DNA from: a virus
IMG/VR virus record: IMGVR_UViG_3300034137_000060
Coordinates: 1 to 41,685 of that record
Strand: one strand, 5' to 3'
DNA: 41,685 nt
Below the pieces are notes generated by a model. It was given only the letters and a program-made list of their open reading frames with translations, searched no databases and had not been told where the DNA came from. Of the stretch, positions 7,047 to 14,429 are shown piece by piece. The translations under genes and the position numbers were made by a program. Numbering within the stretch: position 1 is the first letter of the stretch; every line of letters begins with the position of its first letter.

Positions 7047-7358
7047 ATGACTTCTATCCCCCTGAGTGCTTTCGTCGACGACAAAGGTCAGGACGAAGCC
7101 GCCAAGATTCTCGGATCAAGCCAAGCGGCTATCTCAAAAGCTTTAAAAACGGAGCGCTTGATTTTCGTCAGTGAGGACTCCCCTGGCGCCTATTCAGCTA
7201 TAGAGCTGAAGTCCTTCCCATCCGGGTGGCCTAGCCAAAAGCCTCGGCCAAATCTTGAACAAATTGTGGCGCGGCTCGCACGATTCGGACAGGGGCTTAG
7301 CGTAGCTGTTCAACCATCCAGTACAAAACTCGACCCTACTGAGGCCCTCGGTTTATGA
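7047..7358 (+). CDS. cro: Cro-like repressor
   Basis: A 103-residue lambda-type Cro. LSAFVDDKGQDEAAKILGSSQAAISKAL is the HTH. FVSEDSPGAYSAIELKSFPS matches the strand and the PFPS-like tail of lambda Cro (IFLTINADGSVYAEEVKPFPS). It is longer than lambda Cro (66 residues) by a C-terminal extension of about 40 residues. The ATG at 7047 is preceded by AGGTGAG; an ATG at 6963 lies inside the operators and is unlikely to be used. It is the first gene of the rightward operon, and its stop overlaps a small ORF by ATGA. Confidence 0.88.
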   Translation: MTSIPLSAFVDDKGQDEAAKILGSSQAAISKALKTERLIFVSEDSPGAYSAIELKSFPSGWPSQKPRPNLEQIVARLARFGQGLSVAVQPSSTKLDPTEALGL

Positions 7359-7468
7359 GTAGGCTTCCGAACAACACATTTATTCCAAAAGTGGAAGGCC
7401 CTGAGCCGCCCCTGGTCAGCGACTTCCAATCATCGGCGTTTGTCGATTTGATTGAGCACATGAAATGA
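7355..7468 (+). CDS. 37-residue small ORF coupled to cro
   Basis: The ATG overlaps the cro stop (ATGA at 7355-7358). The ORF encodes 37 residues beginning MSRLPNNTFIPKVEGPEP and ends with a TGA that overlaps a further ATG (7465). The four-base overlaps at both ends fit the style of the whole operon. No domain is recognised. An alternative is that it is non-coding sequence before the hairpin at 7519-7543. Confidence 0.45.
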   Translation: MSRLPNNTFIPKVEGPEPPLVSDFQSSAFVDLIEHMK

Positions 7469-7503
7469 ACAAGCGCCCATCTAAGTATTTGCTGAGCGGT
7501 TAA
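7465..7503 (+). CDS. 12-residue micro-ORF
   Basis: ATG at 7465 overlaps the preceding TGA (ATGA). The peptide is MNKRPSKYLLSG. It ends 15 bases before a strong hairpin. It is too short to classify; it could be a leader peptide or chance. Confidence 0.2.
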   Translation: MNKRPSKYLLSG

Positions 7504-7518
7504 ATCGCAGGCAACAAA

Positions 7519-7543
7519 AAGGCCAGCTGTGGAGGCTGGCCTT
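7519..7543. terminator. Hairpin between cro cluster and metallopeptidase gene
   Basis: AAGGCCAGC (7519-7527) pairs perfectly with GCTGGCCTT (7535-7543) around a 7-base loop. On the plus strand no U-tract follows; on the minus strand UUUUU follows. It is therefore a good intrinsic terminator for antisense transcription and at best a pause or Rho-type site for PR transcripts. It lies where lambda has tR1. Confidence 0.6.
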
Positions 7544-7610
7544 CGTAATACCCATCGCTTGTATATAGCAAGCAATTTGAAAACTTCTTCGTTCTGTGGA
7601 GGACGAATCA

Positions 7611-7679
7611 ATGCACCCGAAAAATACCACCGGACATAACCGGATGCAACACCCATTTGTAAAGGAGGCGGCTCAATGA
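7611..7679 (+). CDS. 22-residue ORF with strong ribosome binding site
   Basis: TGGAGGA lies seven bases before the ATG. The ORF encodes MHPKNTTGHNRMQHPFVKEA plus two residues, and its TGA overlaps the ATG of the metallopeptidase gene (ATGA at 7676-7679). The strong Shine-Dalgarno plus exact coupling suggests it is translated and feeds ribosomes to the next gene. No homology is recognised. Confidence 0.4.
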   Translation: MHPKNTTGHNRMQHPFVKEAAQ

Positions 7680-8398
7680 AGACCGACTCAACCTTGCGCC
7701 TTGGTCGCATTCAATACCGTCAACTTGCTGAGCTGGCTAAACAATCCGGCTGCACCCTGTCCCTTGGCACTCCAGAGGAGCTGGAAGGGAATTGGGGGAT
7801 GTACTTCGGATTCGGTCAGGCCGTGCATTTGGATGCCTCAACCTCCGAAACCTCACTTCAAGAGAGAATAGTTCTTCACGTTGCGCGCGATATCGACGCC
7901 GGGAAACTTCGCAGCAGTCAACGTCCAGAAATCGACTGGTCACAGCTTGAGGATGATGAAATTCACAAGTTTGTTGTTTGTCACGAGATCGGGCATTTCG
8001 TGGACAACCACCTATGTTTCGACATTTTCAATGTTCCTGACTCTGACACTCAAAGCCGGTGCCACCAGGTCATAAGAGGGGTCAACGAGATTCTGGCTGA
8101 TCGCTTTGCCTGGAACATGATCCGCCCGGGCGAGCCGGTGCCGCTGTGTGAAACCGGTAAGCGTCTGCAGGAAGGCATGGCCGAGGCTATGGCGCTCTTG
8201 GATAAGCACGTCCCACGCGTCCGGCGTGCCGCCCGGTCTTTGCCCGTCGGCCAGTACGCTTACGTGCCTAGCTCGATGCTCATGAGCGACGCGAACCTTG
8301 CCTACGTCGGGCCTCAGGTGTCTGCAGCATTGGTAGATCGTGTCCGTGGCGGAAATCGCGTACACCGCCGCGATACCCGGTCGAGGGCTTTTGCATGA
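7676..8398 (+). CDS. HEIGH zinc metallopeptidase, ImmA/IrrE-like
   Basis: A 240-residue protein with the zinc motif HEIGH at 103-107 and a downstream NEILADRFAW (137-146), whose E138 fits the third ligand of the ImmA/IrrE (DUF955) type (E-x-x-A-D-x-F-A). Family members cleave or inactivate phage and ICE repressors, for example ImmA acting on ImmR. Here it is an early gene right after cro, so cleavage of a repressor or host regulator is a reasonable inference. GGAGG is close upstream and the start is coupled to the 22-codon ORF. A basic C-terminal tail (225-240) is unusual. Confidence 0.75.
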   Translation: MKTDSTLRLGRIQYRQLAELAKQSGCTLSLGTPEELEGNWGMYFGFGQAVHLDASTSETSLQERIVLHVARDIDAGKLRSSQRPEIDWSQLEDDEIHKFVVCHEIGHFVDNHLCFDIFNVPDSDTQSRCHQVIRGVNEILADRFAWNMIRPGEPVPLCETGKRLQEGMAEAMALLDKHVPRVRRAARSLPVGQYAYVPSSMLMSDANLAYVGPQVSAALVDRVRGGNRVHRRDTRSRAFA

Positions 8399-8769
8399 AG
8401 CAACTTATCAAGACCTCTATCGACCGCGCGCCACGAAACTCAATTGTGCCGTTTCGTGGCGCGGACAAAGGAATTTCCGGGGAAGTGGTAACCGACGCCG
8501 TCCTCGACGGTGACGCCATGTGCTCGATGAACTTCGCTCGCGAGGAACACCGGAAGCTCGCCAAGATCCTGCTTTGCCAGATCATCCCGGCCTTGGGCGG
8601 CTACAGCAATGAGCTCGCTTGCGACATTGCTCGCCACTTGGAGCAGATCCAGACGTTCAGTGGCAATTACTGCTGGAAGCACCGTCACGTTGGAGCTGCG
8701 TTTGGCGAAGTGGGCAAGCGCCCCGGAATCGATGATGCCAAACGCGGCCAGGGGAGGGCTGGTCAATGA
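8395..8769 (+). CDS. Hypothetical early protein
   Basis: A 124-residue protein with no recognised domain. It contains four cysteines, including SNELACDIARHLEQ and NYCWKHRH, which could bind metal. It is coupled by ATGA overlaps to both neighbours. Its 5' coding region contains the 13-bp inverted repeat at 8427-8463, so part of its N-terminus (DRAPRNSIVPFRGADKG) is dictated by that element. Confidence 0.6.
   Translation: MKQLIKTSIDRAPRNSIVPFRGADKGISGEVVTDAVLDGDAMCSMNFAREEHRKLAKILLCQIIPALGGYSNELACDIARHLEQIQTFSGNYCWKHRHVGAAFGEVGKRPGIDDAKRGQGRAGQ
8427..8463 (+). repeat. Inverted repeat, right copy of a hairpin shared by both early operons
   Basis: CGCGCCACGAAAC (8427-8439) pairs perfectly over 13 bp with GTTTCGTGGCGCG (8451-8463) around an 11-base loop. 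The same arms occur in the sense strand of the leftward operon at 1413-1448, with a different loop. The element lies inside a coding region and has no U-tract. Confidence 0.75.
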
Positions 8770-9527
8770 ACTTGATCACCATCCACAACACCGAGTTGCC
8801 CATTGTCGAGTATCTCGGCCAGCGGGTCGTCACGCTCGCAATGATCGATGAGATCCACGAGCGTCCGGAAGGCACGGCAAGCAGAACGTTTACCGCTCAC
8901 AAAGACAAGCTTGGCGAAGGTTCGGATTACTTCTTCGCTGACGTCACTCAAAAAGACGCGTTGCGTTGTTTTGGAATTGAAGTTCCGAACCGTGGGCTGA
9001 CTCTGATTGCCGAGGACGGTTATCTGATGCTGGTGAAGCCATTCACCGACGACTTGTCATGGAAGGTTCAGCGCCAGCTTGTGAATCGCTATTTCCGCCC
9101 TCAAGCGCCTATCGAGCTATCTCGGCTAGAACTGCTGGAAATTGCCCTTGCTAGCGAGCGCGAAAAGATCCTCGTGACTGGGGAGCGTGACGAAGCGATC
9201 CGAACGAAAGCCGAGATCGGCACCCGCCGCGAAGCAACAGCTATGGCTACCGCTTCGGCGGCAAAGCGCGAGAACCGTCACCTCAAGGAACAGCTGGGCC
9301 TTGGCGTGATACAGGCAACCGTTACTGCCGTAGAGCGCGCCGCCAACCGCAAGTTTGGAAAGCAAGGCTGGCGCCCGCTCGGGAAGTGGTGCGGCGCTCG
9401 CAACATCAAACCCCCGAAGGTTAACGACCCTCGCTGGGGCTGGGTTATCGCCTGGCCCGCGGCTGCCTGGATGGACGCTTACCAAATTGATCTGACCGAA
9501 CTTTTCGGCGACGGAGAACAAGCATGA
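8766..9527 (+). CDS. ORF6N-domain antirepressor-like protein
   Basis: A 253-residue protein whose first ~100 residues fit the ORF6N DNA-binding domain: ITIHNTELPIVEYLGQRVV, then LAMIDEIHERPEGTASRTF and KDALRCFGIEV. ORF6N proteins are phage antirepressors or regulators related to KilA-N/BRO proteins. The middle (about 120-185) is a charged helix, and the C-terminal part contains KPPKVNDPRWGWVIAWP. It is coupled by ATGA to both neighbours. Its targets are unknown; CI is a candidate. Confidence 0.8.
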   Translation: MNLITIHNTELPIVEYLGQRVVTLAMIDEIHERPEGTASRTFTAHKDKLGEGSDYFFADVTQKDALRCFGIEVPNRGLTLIAEDGYLMLVKPFTDDLSWKVQRQLVNRYFRPQAPIELSRLELLEIALASEREKILVTGERDEAIRTKAEIGTRREATAMATASAAKRENRHLKEQLGLGVIQATVTAVERAANRKFGKQGWRPLGKWCGARNIKPPKVNDPRWGWVIAWPAAAWMDAYQIDLTELFGDGEQA

Positions 9528-10144
9528 ACACTATCAATCTCGCAGTCGCGGAAAAGCTCGCTGCCATTTCCCGTAAACCCGGCTTGTCTCACAGCACGAT
9601 GCTGATCCTCACTCGCAGGGTAATCCAGCAGGGGTTGCGCCATCGCGATCTAATCAGGGCAGAGCGGCGGATATTCCGTCGTGAGGCCGGAAAGCTCAAA
9701 GCATATCTGCCATTCACACAGGCTCAGATTGATGTGCTTATGGAAAAGGCTCGGGCGCATCGTCAAGCTGAAATGGCCGACATCAAGAAAGGCCTAGTGG
9801 GCACCGGTTATCACCTTGTACATGATACCGATGGCACCTACGCCGCCATCGGTTTCGATGGCATATGCGACCTACTTAATATCAACCGCGTGCACCGTGA
9901 GGCGGCGAAGCTGAAAGAAGAGCTAAGCCTTGCGGGTTTGATCTACATCGCTCGCCTGGAAAATAGCGCCTCTCCCGAGCCAGAAGCGTGGGGAGAGGGC
10001 GGCCCGCTTTTTGAGGCCTGCTTTGCCGCTATGTGCGACTGGATCCGCACGGCGCCGAAAGAGAATTTGCCTGATCTGTTCGGCCCAGGCTCGCCGTTTG
10101 CTGCCGTGAAGCTGGTGCAGGTCAAGGCGGAGGTGCTGCATTGA
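9524..10144 (+). CDS. Hypothetical early protein, paralog of the 1744-2421 product
   Basis: A 206-residue protein sharing LPFTQ, FDGICDLLNINRVHREA and PDLFGPGSPFAAV with the left-arm protein at 1744-2421. The spacing of the three blocks is similar, so the whole protein, not one motif, is duplicated. It sits between the ORF6N gene and the replication initiator gene and overlaps both by four bases. Function is unknown; a DNA-binding role is only a guess from the short helical motif. Confidence 0.7.
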   Translation: MNTINLAVAEKLAAISRKPGLSHSTMLILTRRVIQQGLRHRDLIRAERRIFRREAGKLKAYLPFTQAQIDVLMEKARAHRQAEMADIKKGLVGTGYHLVHDTDGTYAAIGFDGICDLLNINRVHREAAKLKEELSLAGLIYIARLENSASPEPEAWGEGGPLFEACFAAMCDWIRTAPKENLPDLFGPGSPFAAVKLVQVKAEVLH

Positions 10145-10929
10145 GCATTGTCCGCGCCCCGCGTCCCGAATCGAACTTCTATCTCCTCAACAAGGCAATC
10201 AGCGAGAACCATCGCCTGAGCTGGGCGGCAAGGGGGCTGCTCGTCTTCTTGCTGGGCAAGCCTGACCACTGGAACGTCTCGGTGGCGCACCTTCGCAATG
10301 AAACGAGCAAGTCGGCCAAGCCCACGGGTCGAGACGGCGTTTACGGCCTCCTGGCAGAGCTGATTGAAACCGGTTATGTCCAGCGTCGGCAGACTCGCGG
10401 CGATGGCGGAGCCATGGGCGAGGTGTCCTATCTGGTCTCTGAATCACCGCTTCCTGACTCACCGCTTCCGGCTTCACCGGATACGGCTCAGCCGCTTCCG
10501 GCAAATCCGACACTAGTAAGTATTGAGGTTAAGCAAGGACTGAATGAAGCAGTAAGGATTGAAAAACCTTTGGGCAAACAGGATCCAATGGAAGGCTTTG
10601 AGACGTTCTGGAAGTTGTACCCGAGGAAGGTCAACAAGGTTCCTGCTGAGAAGGCCTGGAAGAAGCTGAGCGTAACCCCGGAACTGCTCGCGGTGATGAT
10701 CGGCGCGCTTGGCAAACAATCCACCAGCATTGAATGGCTCAAGAGTGGCGGCCAGTACATCCCCCACCCGGCAAGCTGGCTCAATGCCCGCCGCTGGGAG
10801 GATGAGATTCCTTCGGGTCTTGCTGGCGCCGGAACATCCCGTCACACCAACCTCGACCAGATCGACCACACCGCCGGCCTTGAGCTTGATGCTGATGGCA
10901 ACTACCGGGTAGCGGGGAGCGCGCAATGA
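10141..10929 (+). CDS. Replication initiator, lambda O-like
   Basis: A 262-residue replisome organiser. The N-terminal ~95 residues form a winged-helix domain (SNFYLLNKAISENHRLSWAARGLLVFLLG). A Pro/Ser-rich linker (about 100-125) is encoded by four 15-bp direct repeats, and the C-terminal domain carries FWKLYPRKVNKVPAEKAWKKL and YIPHPASWLNARRWEDE, typical of phage O-like proteins. The start is a TTG overlapping the upstream stop (TTGA), with GGAGG seven bases before it. It is followed directly by the loader and helicase genes. Confidence 0.85.
   Translation: MSIVRAPRPESNFYLLNKAISENHRLSWAARGLLVFLLGKPDHWNVSVAHLRNETSKSAKPTGRDGVYGLLAELIETGYVQRRQTRGDGGAMGEVSYLVSESPLPDSPLPASPDTAQPLPANPTLVSIEVKQGLNEAVRIEKPLGKQDPMEGFETFWKLYPRKVNKVPAEKAWKKLSVTPELLAVMIGALGKQSTSIEWLKSGGQYIPHPASWLNARRWEDEIPSGLAGAGTSRHTNLDQIDHTAGLELDADGNYRVAGSAQ
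10444..10503 (+). repeat. Four 15-bp direct repeats, candidate phage origin
   Basis: Four tandem 15-bp units start at 10444, 10459, 10474 and 10489; the clearest unit is TCACCGCTTCCGGCT. They lie inside the O-like gene and encode the repeated SPLPD/SPLPA/SPDTA/QPLPA linker. The next ~65 bases (10504-10570) are visibly AT-richer than their surroundings. Iterons followed by an AT-rich stretch inside the initiator gene is the plan of lambda ori. A purely protein-level linker repeat is the alternative. Confidence 0.5.
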
Positions 10930-11714
10930 CCACACGACCACGCTATACAATCGAAACTCGCGCCGGTCAGTGCGCCGAGCACGGGCAGTACCCGAACGCA
11001 CTGGTTCAACAGTTCGGCACCGATCCGGCTTGGTACGGCTGCCCACGCTGCCAGTTTGATCGCCGACACACTGCTGACCCGATTGTCCGGGCTGGAGGTG
11101 CCATTGAGCACGCGAACCGTCAACTAAACACGCAACTGCTCGACGCTGGTATCCCGCTGCGCTTTCAACAGGCCAGCCTTGACAACTGGATCGCCGGGAA
11201 TGACCAAGCCAAGGCGAAGGCCTGGAACATTGCCACGGGCTTCGTAGAGGCCTTCGCTGAAAACTTCGAAGTAGGACGCTGTGTGATGCTGCTGGGCAAG
11301 CCGGGTACTGGGAAAACCCATTTGGCGACTGCGATTCTCCAGCAAACGATCCGCTACTTCGGGGCCCAGGGCATGACAGGGGCGTACACCACGGCGGGCG
11401 GCATCATCCGTGCTGTGAAAGCCACCTTCGGCACCCAGGCTAAAACCGAGGCTTCGGTATACGCCGATATGGTCGCCCCGCACTTGCTGGTGATTGATGA
11501 GGTGGGCCTGCAGAACGGCACAGACTTCGAGCGGCAGACGCTTTTCGAAGTCATCAATGGGCGGTATGAGCAGGCCAAGCCAACGATTGTCGTTTCGAAC
11601 CTGGCCATCCCTCAGTTGCGCGACGCTCTCGGTGATCGATCAGTTGATCGTCTGCGGGATCGTGGCGGGCTGGTTGAAGTGTTCGGCTGGGCTTCCGCGC
11701 GGGGTGCAGCATGA
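10926..11714 (+). CDS. DnaC-like helicase loader (AAA+ ATPase)
   Basis: A 262-residue loader that would deliver DnaB-type helicase to the origin. A possible N-terminal zinc site is C16, H19, C39 and C42 (CPRC). Walker A is GKPGTGKTH at 124-132 and Walker B is LLVIDEVG at 187-194, followed by the family-typical NGRYEQAKPTIVVSN and RLRDRGG. It is coupled by ATGA to the initiator gene and the helicase gene, so loader and helicase are made together. Confidence 0.9.
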   Translation: MTTRPRYTIETRAGQCAEHGQYPNALVQQFGTDPAWYGCPRCQFDRRHTADPIVRAGGAIEHANRQLNTQLLDAGIPLRFQQASLDNWIAGNDQAKAKAWNIATGFVEAFAENFEVGRCVMLLGKPGTGKTHLATAILQQTIRYFGAQGMTGAYTTAGGIIRAVKATFGTQAKTEASVYADMVAPHLLVIDEVGLQNGTDFERQTLFEVINGRYEQAKPTIVVSNLAIPQLRDALGDRSVDRLRDRGGLVEVFGWASARGAA

Positions 11715-13084
11715 GTCGCGACCTGTTCAACATCAACGCAGAGCACGGCCTGCTGGGCGCTATCTTCGTCGACCCGTCATTGCTGGACGATATCGCCAGC
11801 AAGGTCAACATTGCGGACTTCTACGAGATTGAGAACGCTGCGCTGTTCCGGGCAATTCTCGACTGCCAGGCCGCTGGCGATCCGGTTGACGTAATCACCG
11901 TGAGTATCCATCACCCATCACTGCCCAGCGGAGAGAGTATGTTGGCGCACGCCGCCGATATTCACTCTAAAGCGCAAGGTACGTCGAGCTGGCGAACCTA
12001 CGCTCGCGTGATTCGAGAGCGGGCCGTGCTTCGCAAGGTCGTCGATTCAGCACAGGCCATCACCGAGTCGGCGAGCGAGGATCTACCAGTCGTAGATATC
12101 ATCGCCAACGCTCAGCAGGCCATGGCTGACTTGCGCGACCTGGAAGACGGTGAGCCAGACTATCACCGGATCAAAGACATCCTGCCGGAAGTGGTTGAGG
12201 CAATCGACGCTCGCTACAACGGCACGGCACCGAAGGGGCTTTCTACCGGTCTGCCAGATCTGGACGAGATCCTTCGAGGCCTTCGTCCGGGCAACATGAT
12301 CGTGATCGCCGGCCTCACCGGTACGGGCAAAACGATCTTGGGCCTGCAAATCGCCCAGCACGTCACCACCCAGCTCGGCGGCGCTGGATTGGCGTTCAGC
12401 ATGGAAATGACCCGGCAGGAGCTGGCGACACGGGGTATCGCTTCGATGGGCGGCGTAAACCTTGGACGACTGGACGAGGGCAACATCGAAGATGACGACT
12501 GGCCAAAGATCACCAGTGCGGTAGGGCGGCTGATGGAAGCCAGGCTGTACGTGAACGATCAGGCTGGGCTCACGCTGTCGCGTATCCGATCAATCGCCCG
12601 CCAGTGCCAGAAGCGGGAAGGGCTGGACGTTTTATTGGTCGATTACATCACCTTGATCGGCTCGGAGGGCGGCCAGAACCGGACGCTTGAGGTCGGCAAA
12701 ATCTCCACGGGCCTGAAAAATCTTGCGAAAGAGCTGCAGGTGCCGGTGATCGTGCTGGCGCAACTCAACCGAGGATCTGCGAACCGTACGGACAAGCGCC
12801 CGCGCACAAGCGATCTGCGTGACTCCGGCCAAATCGAGCAAGACGCCGACGCTGTGATCCTTTTGCACCGCGATGCAGACAGCGAAGAGGGCGCTAATGG
12901 CGTCACTCAGCTGATCGTCGGCAAGTGTCGCCACGGCAAGCCCGGTGACTGTCTTGTTCAGGCGCAAGGTCAGTTCGTGCGCTTCGTTCCGTTCGGGGGT
13001 AAGCCACCCTCAGACGAACAGGTCGCGATGGGCCGCGTGGTGAAGTTCACTGGCCGAACCCGAGGGAGGCCAGCCGATGAATGA
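11711..13084 (+). CDS. DnaB-like replicative helicase
   Basis: A 457-residue hexameric helicase that would unwind phage DNA. The DnaB N-terminal domain is at about 8-110 (EHGLLGAIFVDPSLLDDIA). The RecA-like domain has Walker A GLTGTGKT (201-208), Walker B VLLVDYITL (about 307-315), the LNRGSANRTDKRPRTSDLRDSGQIEQDAD block and the arginine-finger region. The length is normal for the family. It overlaps the loader by four bases and the downstream recombinase by eight. Confidence 0.95.
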   Translation: MSRDLFNINAEHGLLGAIFVDPSLLDDIASKVNIADFYEIENAALFRAILDCQAAGDPVDVITVSIHHPSLPSGESMLAHAADIHSKAQGTSSWRTYARVIRERAVLRKVVDSAQAITESASEDLPVVDIIANAQQAMADLRDLEDGEPDYHRIKDILPEVVEAIDARYNGTAPKGLSTGLPDLDEILRGLRPGNMIVIAGLTGTGKTILGLQIAQHVTTQLGGAGLAFSMEMTRQELATRGIASMGGVNLGRLDEGNIEDDDWPKITSAVGRLMEARLYVNDQAGLTLSRIRSIARQCQKREGLDVLLVDYITLIGSEGGQNRTLEVGKISTGLKNLAKELQVPVIVLAQLNRGSANRTDKRPRTSDLRDSGQIEQDADAVILLHRDADSEEGANGVTQLIVGKCRHGKPGDCLVQAQGQFVRFVPFGGKPPSDEQVAMGRVVKFTGRTRGRPADE

Positions 13085-14429
13085 CCAAGTGAAAACCCTT
13101 ACCGTGATCATGACCGACGCCGAAATCCGTCGGCACGCCGAGCGGTCGCATGTTCGAGCGCTTCGCGATGCTCGCCATCCGGCGCTGCACTTTCGTTATT
13201 CGACGGTCGACCGCAGTCGTGGATCTTGGCATGTTGTAGTGCGGGGCAAATGGGGCAAGGCGGGCAATTATCCTGGTATCAACGCCAAACTGATGCAGTC
13301 GACGCTGCCGTCGATCCTTGCGCGTCGCTCGGCTGATCCTGCGGCTGCATCGACCACCAGCAGTTGGACGACTGTCGGCGACGTGCTGGCCTGGTACACC
13401 GACCGGATGACCCGCGACCGTGGTCTGTCTGCCAAACGCAAGGCCAGCGCGCAGTCCGCATTGCGGTGCCACCTGGTGCCAAAACTTCAGCATGTGGAGT
13501 TGGCCAGCCTCAATCGTGCAGCCCTGGACAAGCTGCTGATGTGGCCCATGCAGGAGAAGTACGAACTGTCGTTCGTGCGGTCTGTGTATGGCGTGCTCGC
13601 CGCTGCGTTCCGCCAAGCAACCCGGCTGGCCCTTGTGGGGGCAAACCCCATGGCCGAGCTGAAATACAGCGACTTTGTCCGGACACGCATCAAACCCAAG
13701 CCCGCACGGCTGCGCGGTGACGACGTGCCTGCACTGCTGGCTGACCTGCGGGAGCGGATTACCCGCGCGCCTTTGGAATCGATGCTGGCGCTGCTGATGC
13801 TTTGCCACGGGACGCGACTCGGTGAAACCCGTCTGGCCCGCTGGAAGAACGTCAACGTGGCCACCGGTCAATGGTTCATCCCTGCGCCCGACACCAAGAC
13901 CAAGGCGGAGCACACGCTGCCACTGACCGGCCAGGCCTGCGCGCTTATTGAGCGCTACCGGGCCATGCAGCTCGCGACCGGGTATCAAGGGCCCTTCCTG
14001 TTCCCAGGGCGTTCAGGTGAGGCCATCAGCGCGACCAAGGCCAGCACCTTGTTCGCCGGAATGGCGGGGCGTGAATGGTCGAGCCATGACCTGCGCAAGG
14101 TTGCCCGTACTGCGTGGGCCGATCTGGGCGTGGATTACATGGTGGGGGAGATGCTGCTCAACCATGCGATGAAGGATCTGGACGCCACCTACATCCACAC
14201 CACCGCCGAGGGGCTGAAACGCCAAGCCTTGGAATCGTGGCATGACCACCTCGATAAGCTCGGTTTTGCTGCGCTGCATAACGGGACATGTGCGGGACAC
14301 GAATCGACTAATGAAGGCGTGCAGGCCAACGAATCCGTGGCGTGTAGCGCAAATCTGCATCCATCCCAAGGGAGGAGGCTAATAGAAAATGCCGCCGCCC
14401 AGACCCAGCCAGGAGACGGCAATGAGTAG
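13077..14429 (+). CDS. Second tyrosine recombinase, inside the replication operon
   Basis: A 450-residue tyrosine recombinase unrelated in detail to the integrase at the left end. The catalytic pattern is R247 (CHGTRLGE), a lysine near 274-276 (DTKTKAEHTLPL), H337-D-L-R340, H363 and Y372 (DATYIHTT). The N-terminal ~90 residues look like the arm domain of P4-type integrases (SRGSWHVVVRGKWGKAGNYPG), and a core-binding domain follows. GGGAGG precedes the ATG, which overlaps the helicase stop. It has no partner excisionase and is co-transcribed with replication genes, so resolution of replication products or a decayed integrase are both possible. Confidence 0.85.
   Translation: MNDQVKTLTVIMTDAEIRRHAERSHVRALRDARHPALHFRYSTVDRSRGSWHVVVRGKWGKAGNYPGINAKLMQSTLPSILARRSADPAAASTTSSWTTVGDVLAWYTDRMTRDRGLSAKRKASAQSALRCHLVPKLQHVELASLNRAALDKLLMWPMQEKYELSFVRSVYGVLAAAFRQATRLALVGANPMAELKYSDFVRTRIKPKPARLRGDDVPALLADLRERITRAPLESMLALLMLCHGTRLGETRLARWKNVNVATGQWFIPAPDTKTKAEHTLPLTGQACALIERYRAMQLATGYQGPFLFPGRSGEAISATKASTLFAGMAGREWSSHDLRKVARTAWADLGVDYMVGEMLLNHAMKDLDATYIHTTAEGLKRQALESWHDHLDKLGFAALHNGTCAGHESTNEGVQANESVACSANLHPSQGRRLIENAAAQTQPGDGNE

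Noticed and set aside
7336-7710. 124-codon minus-strand ORF
   Set aside because: It runs antisense across the end of cro, the micro-ORFs and the hairpin, has no ribosome binding site, and its composition does not look coding.
13047-13988. 313-codon minus-strand ORF opposite the second recombinase
   Set aside because: The plus-strand recombinase has the complete catalytic pattern and operon coupling; the opposite frame shows no family features.
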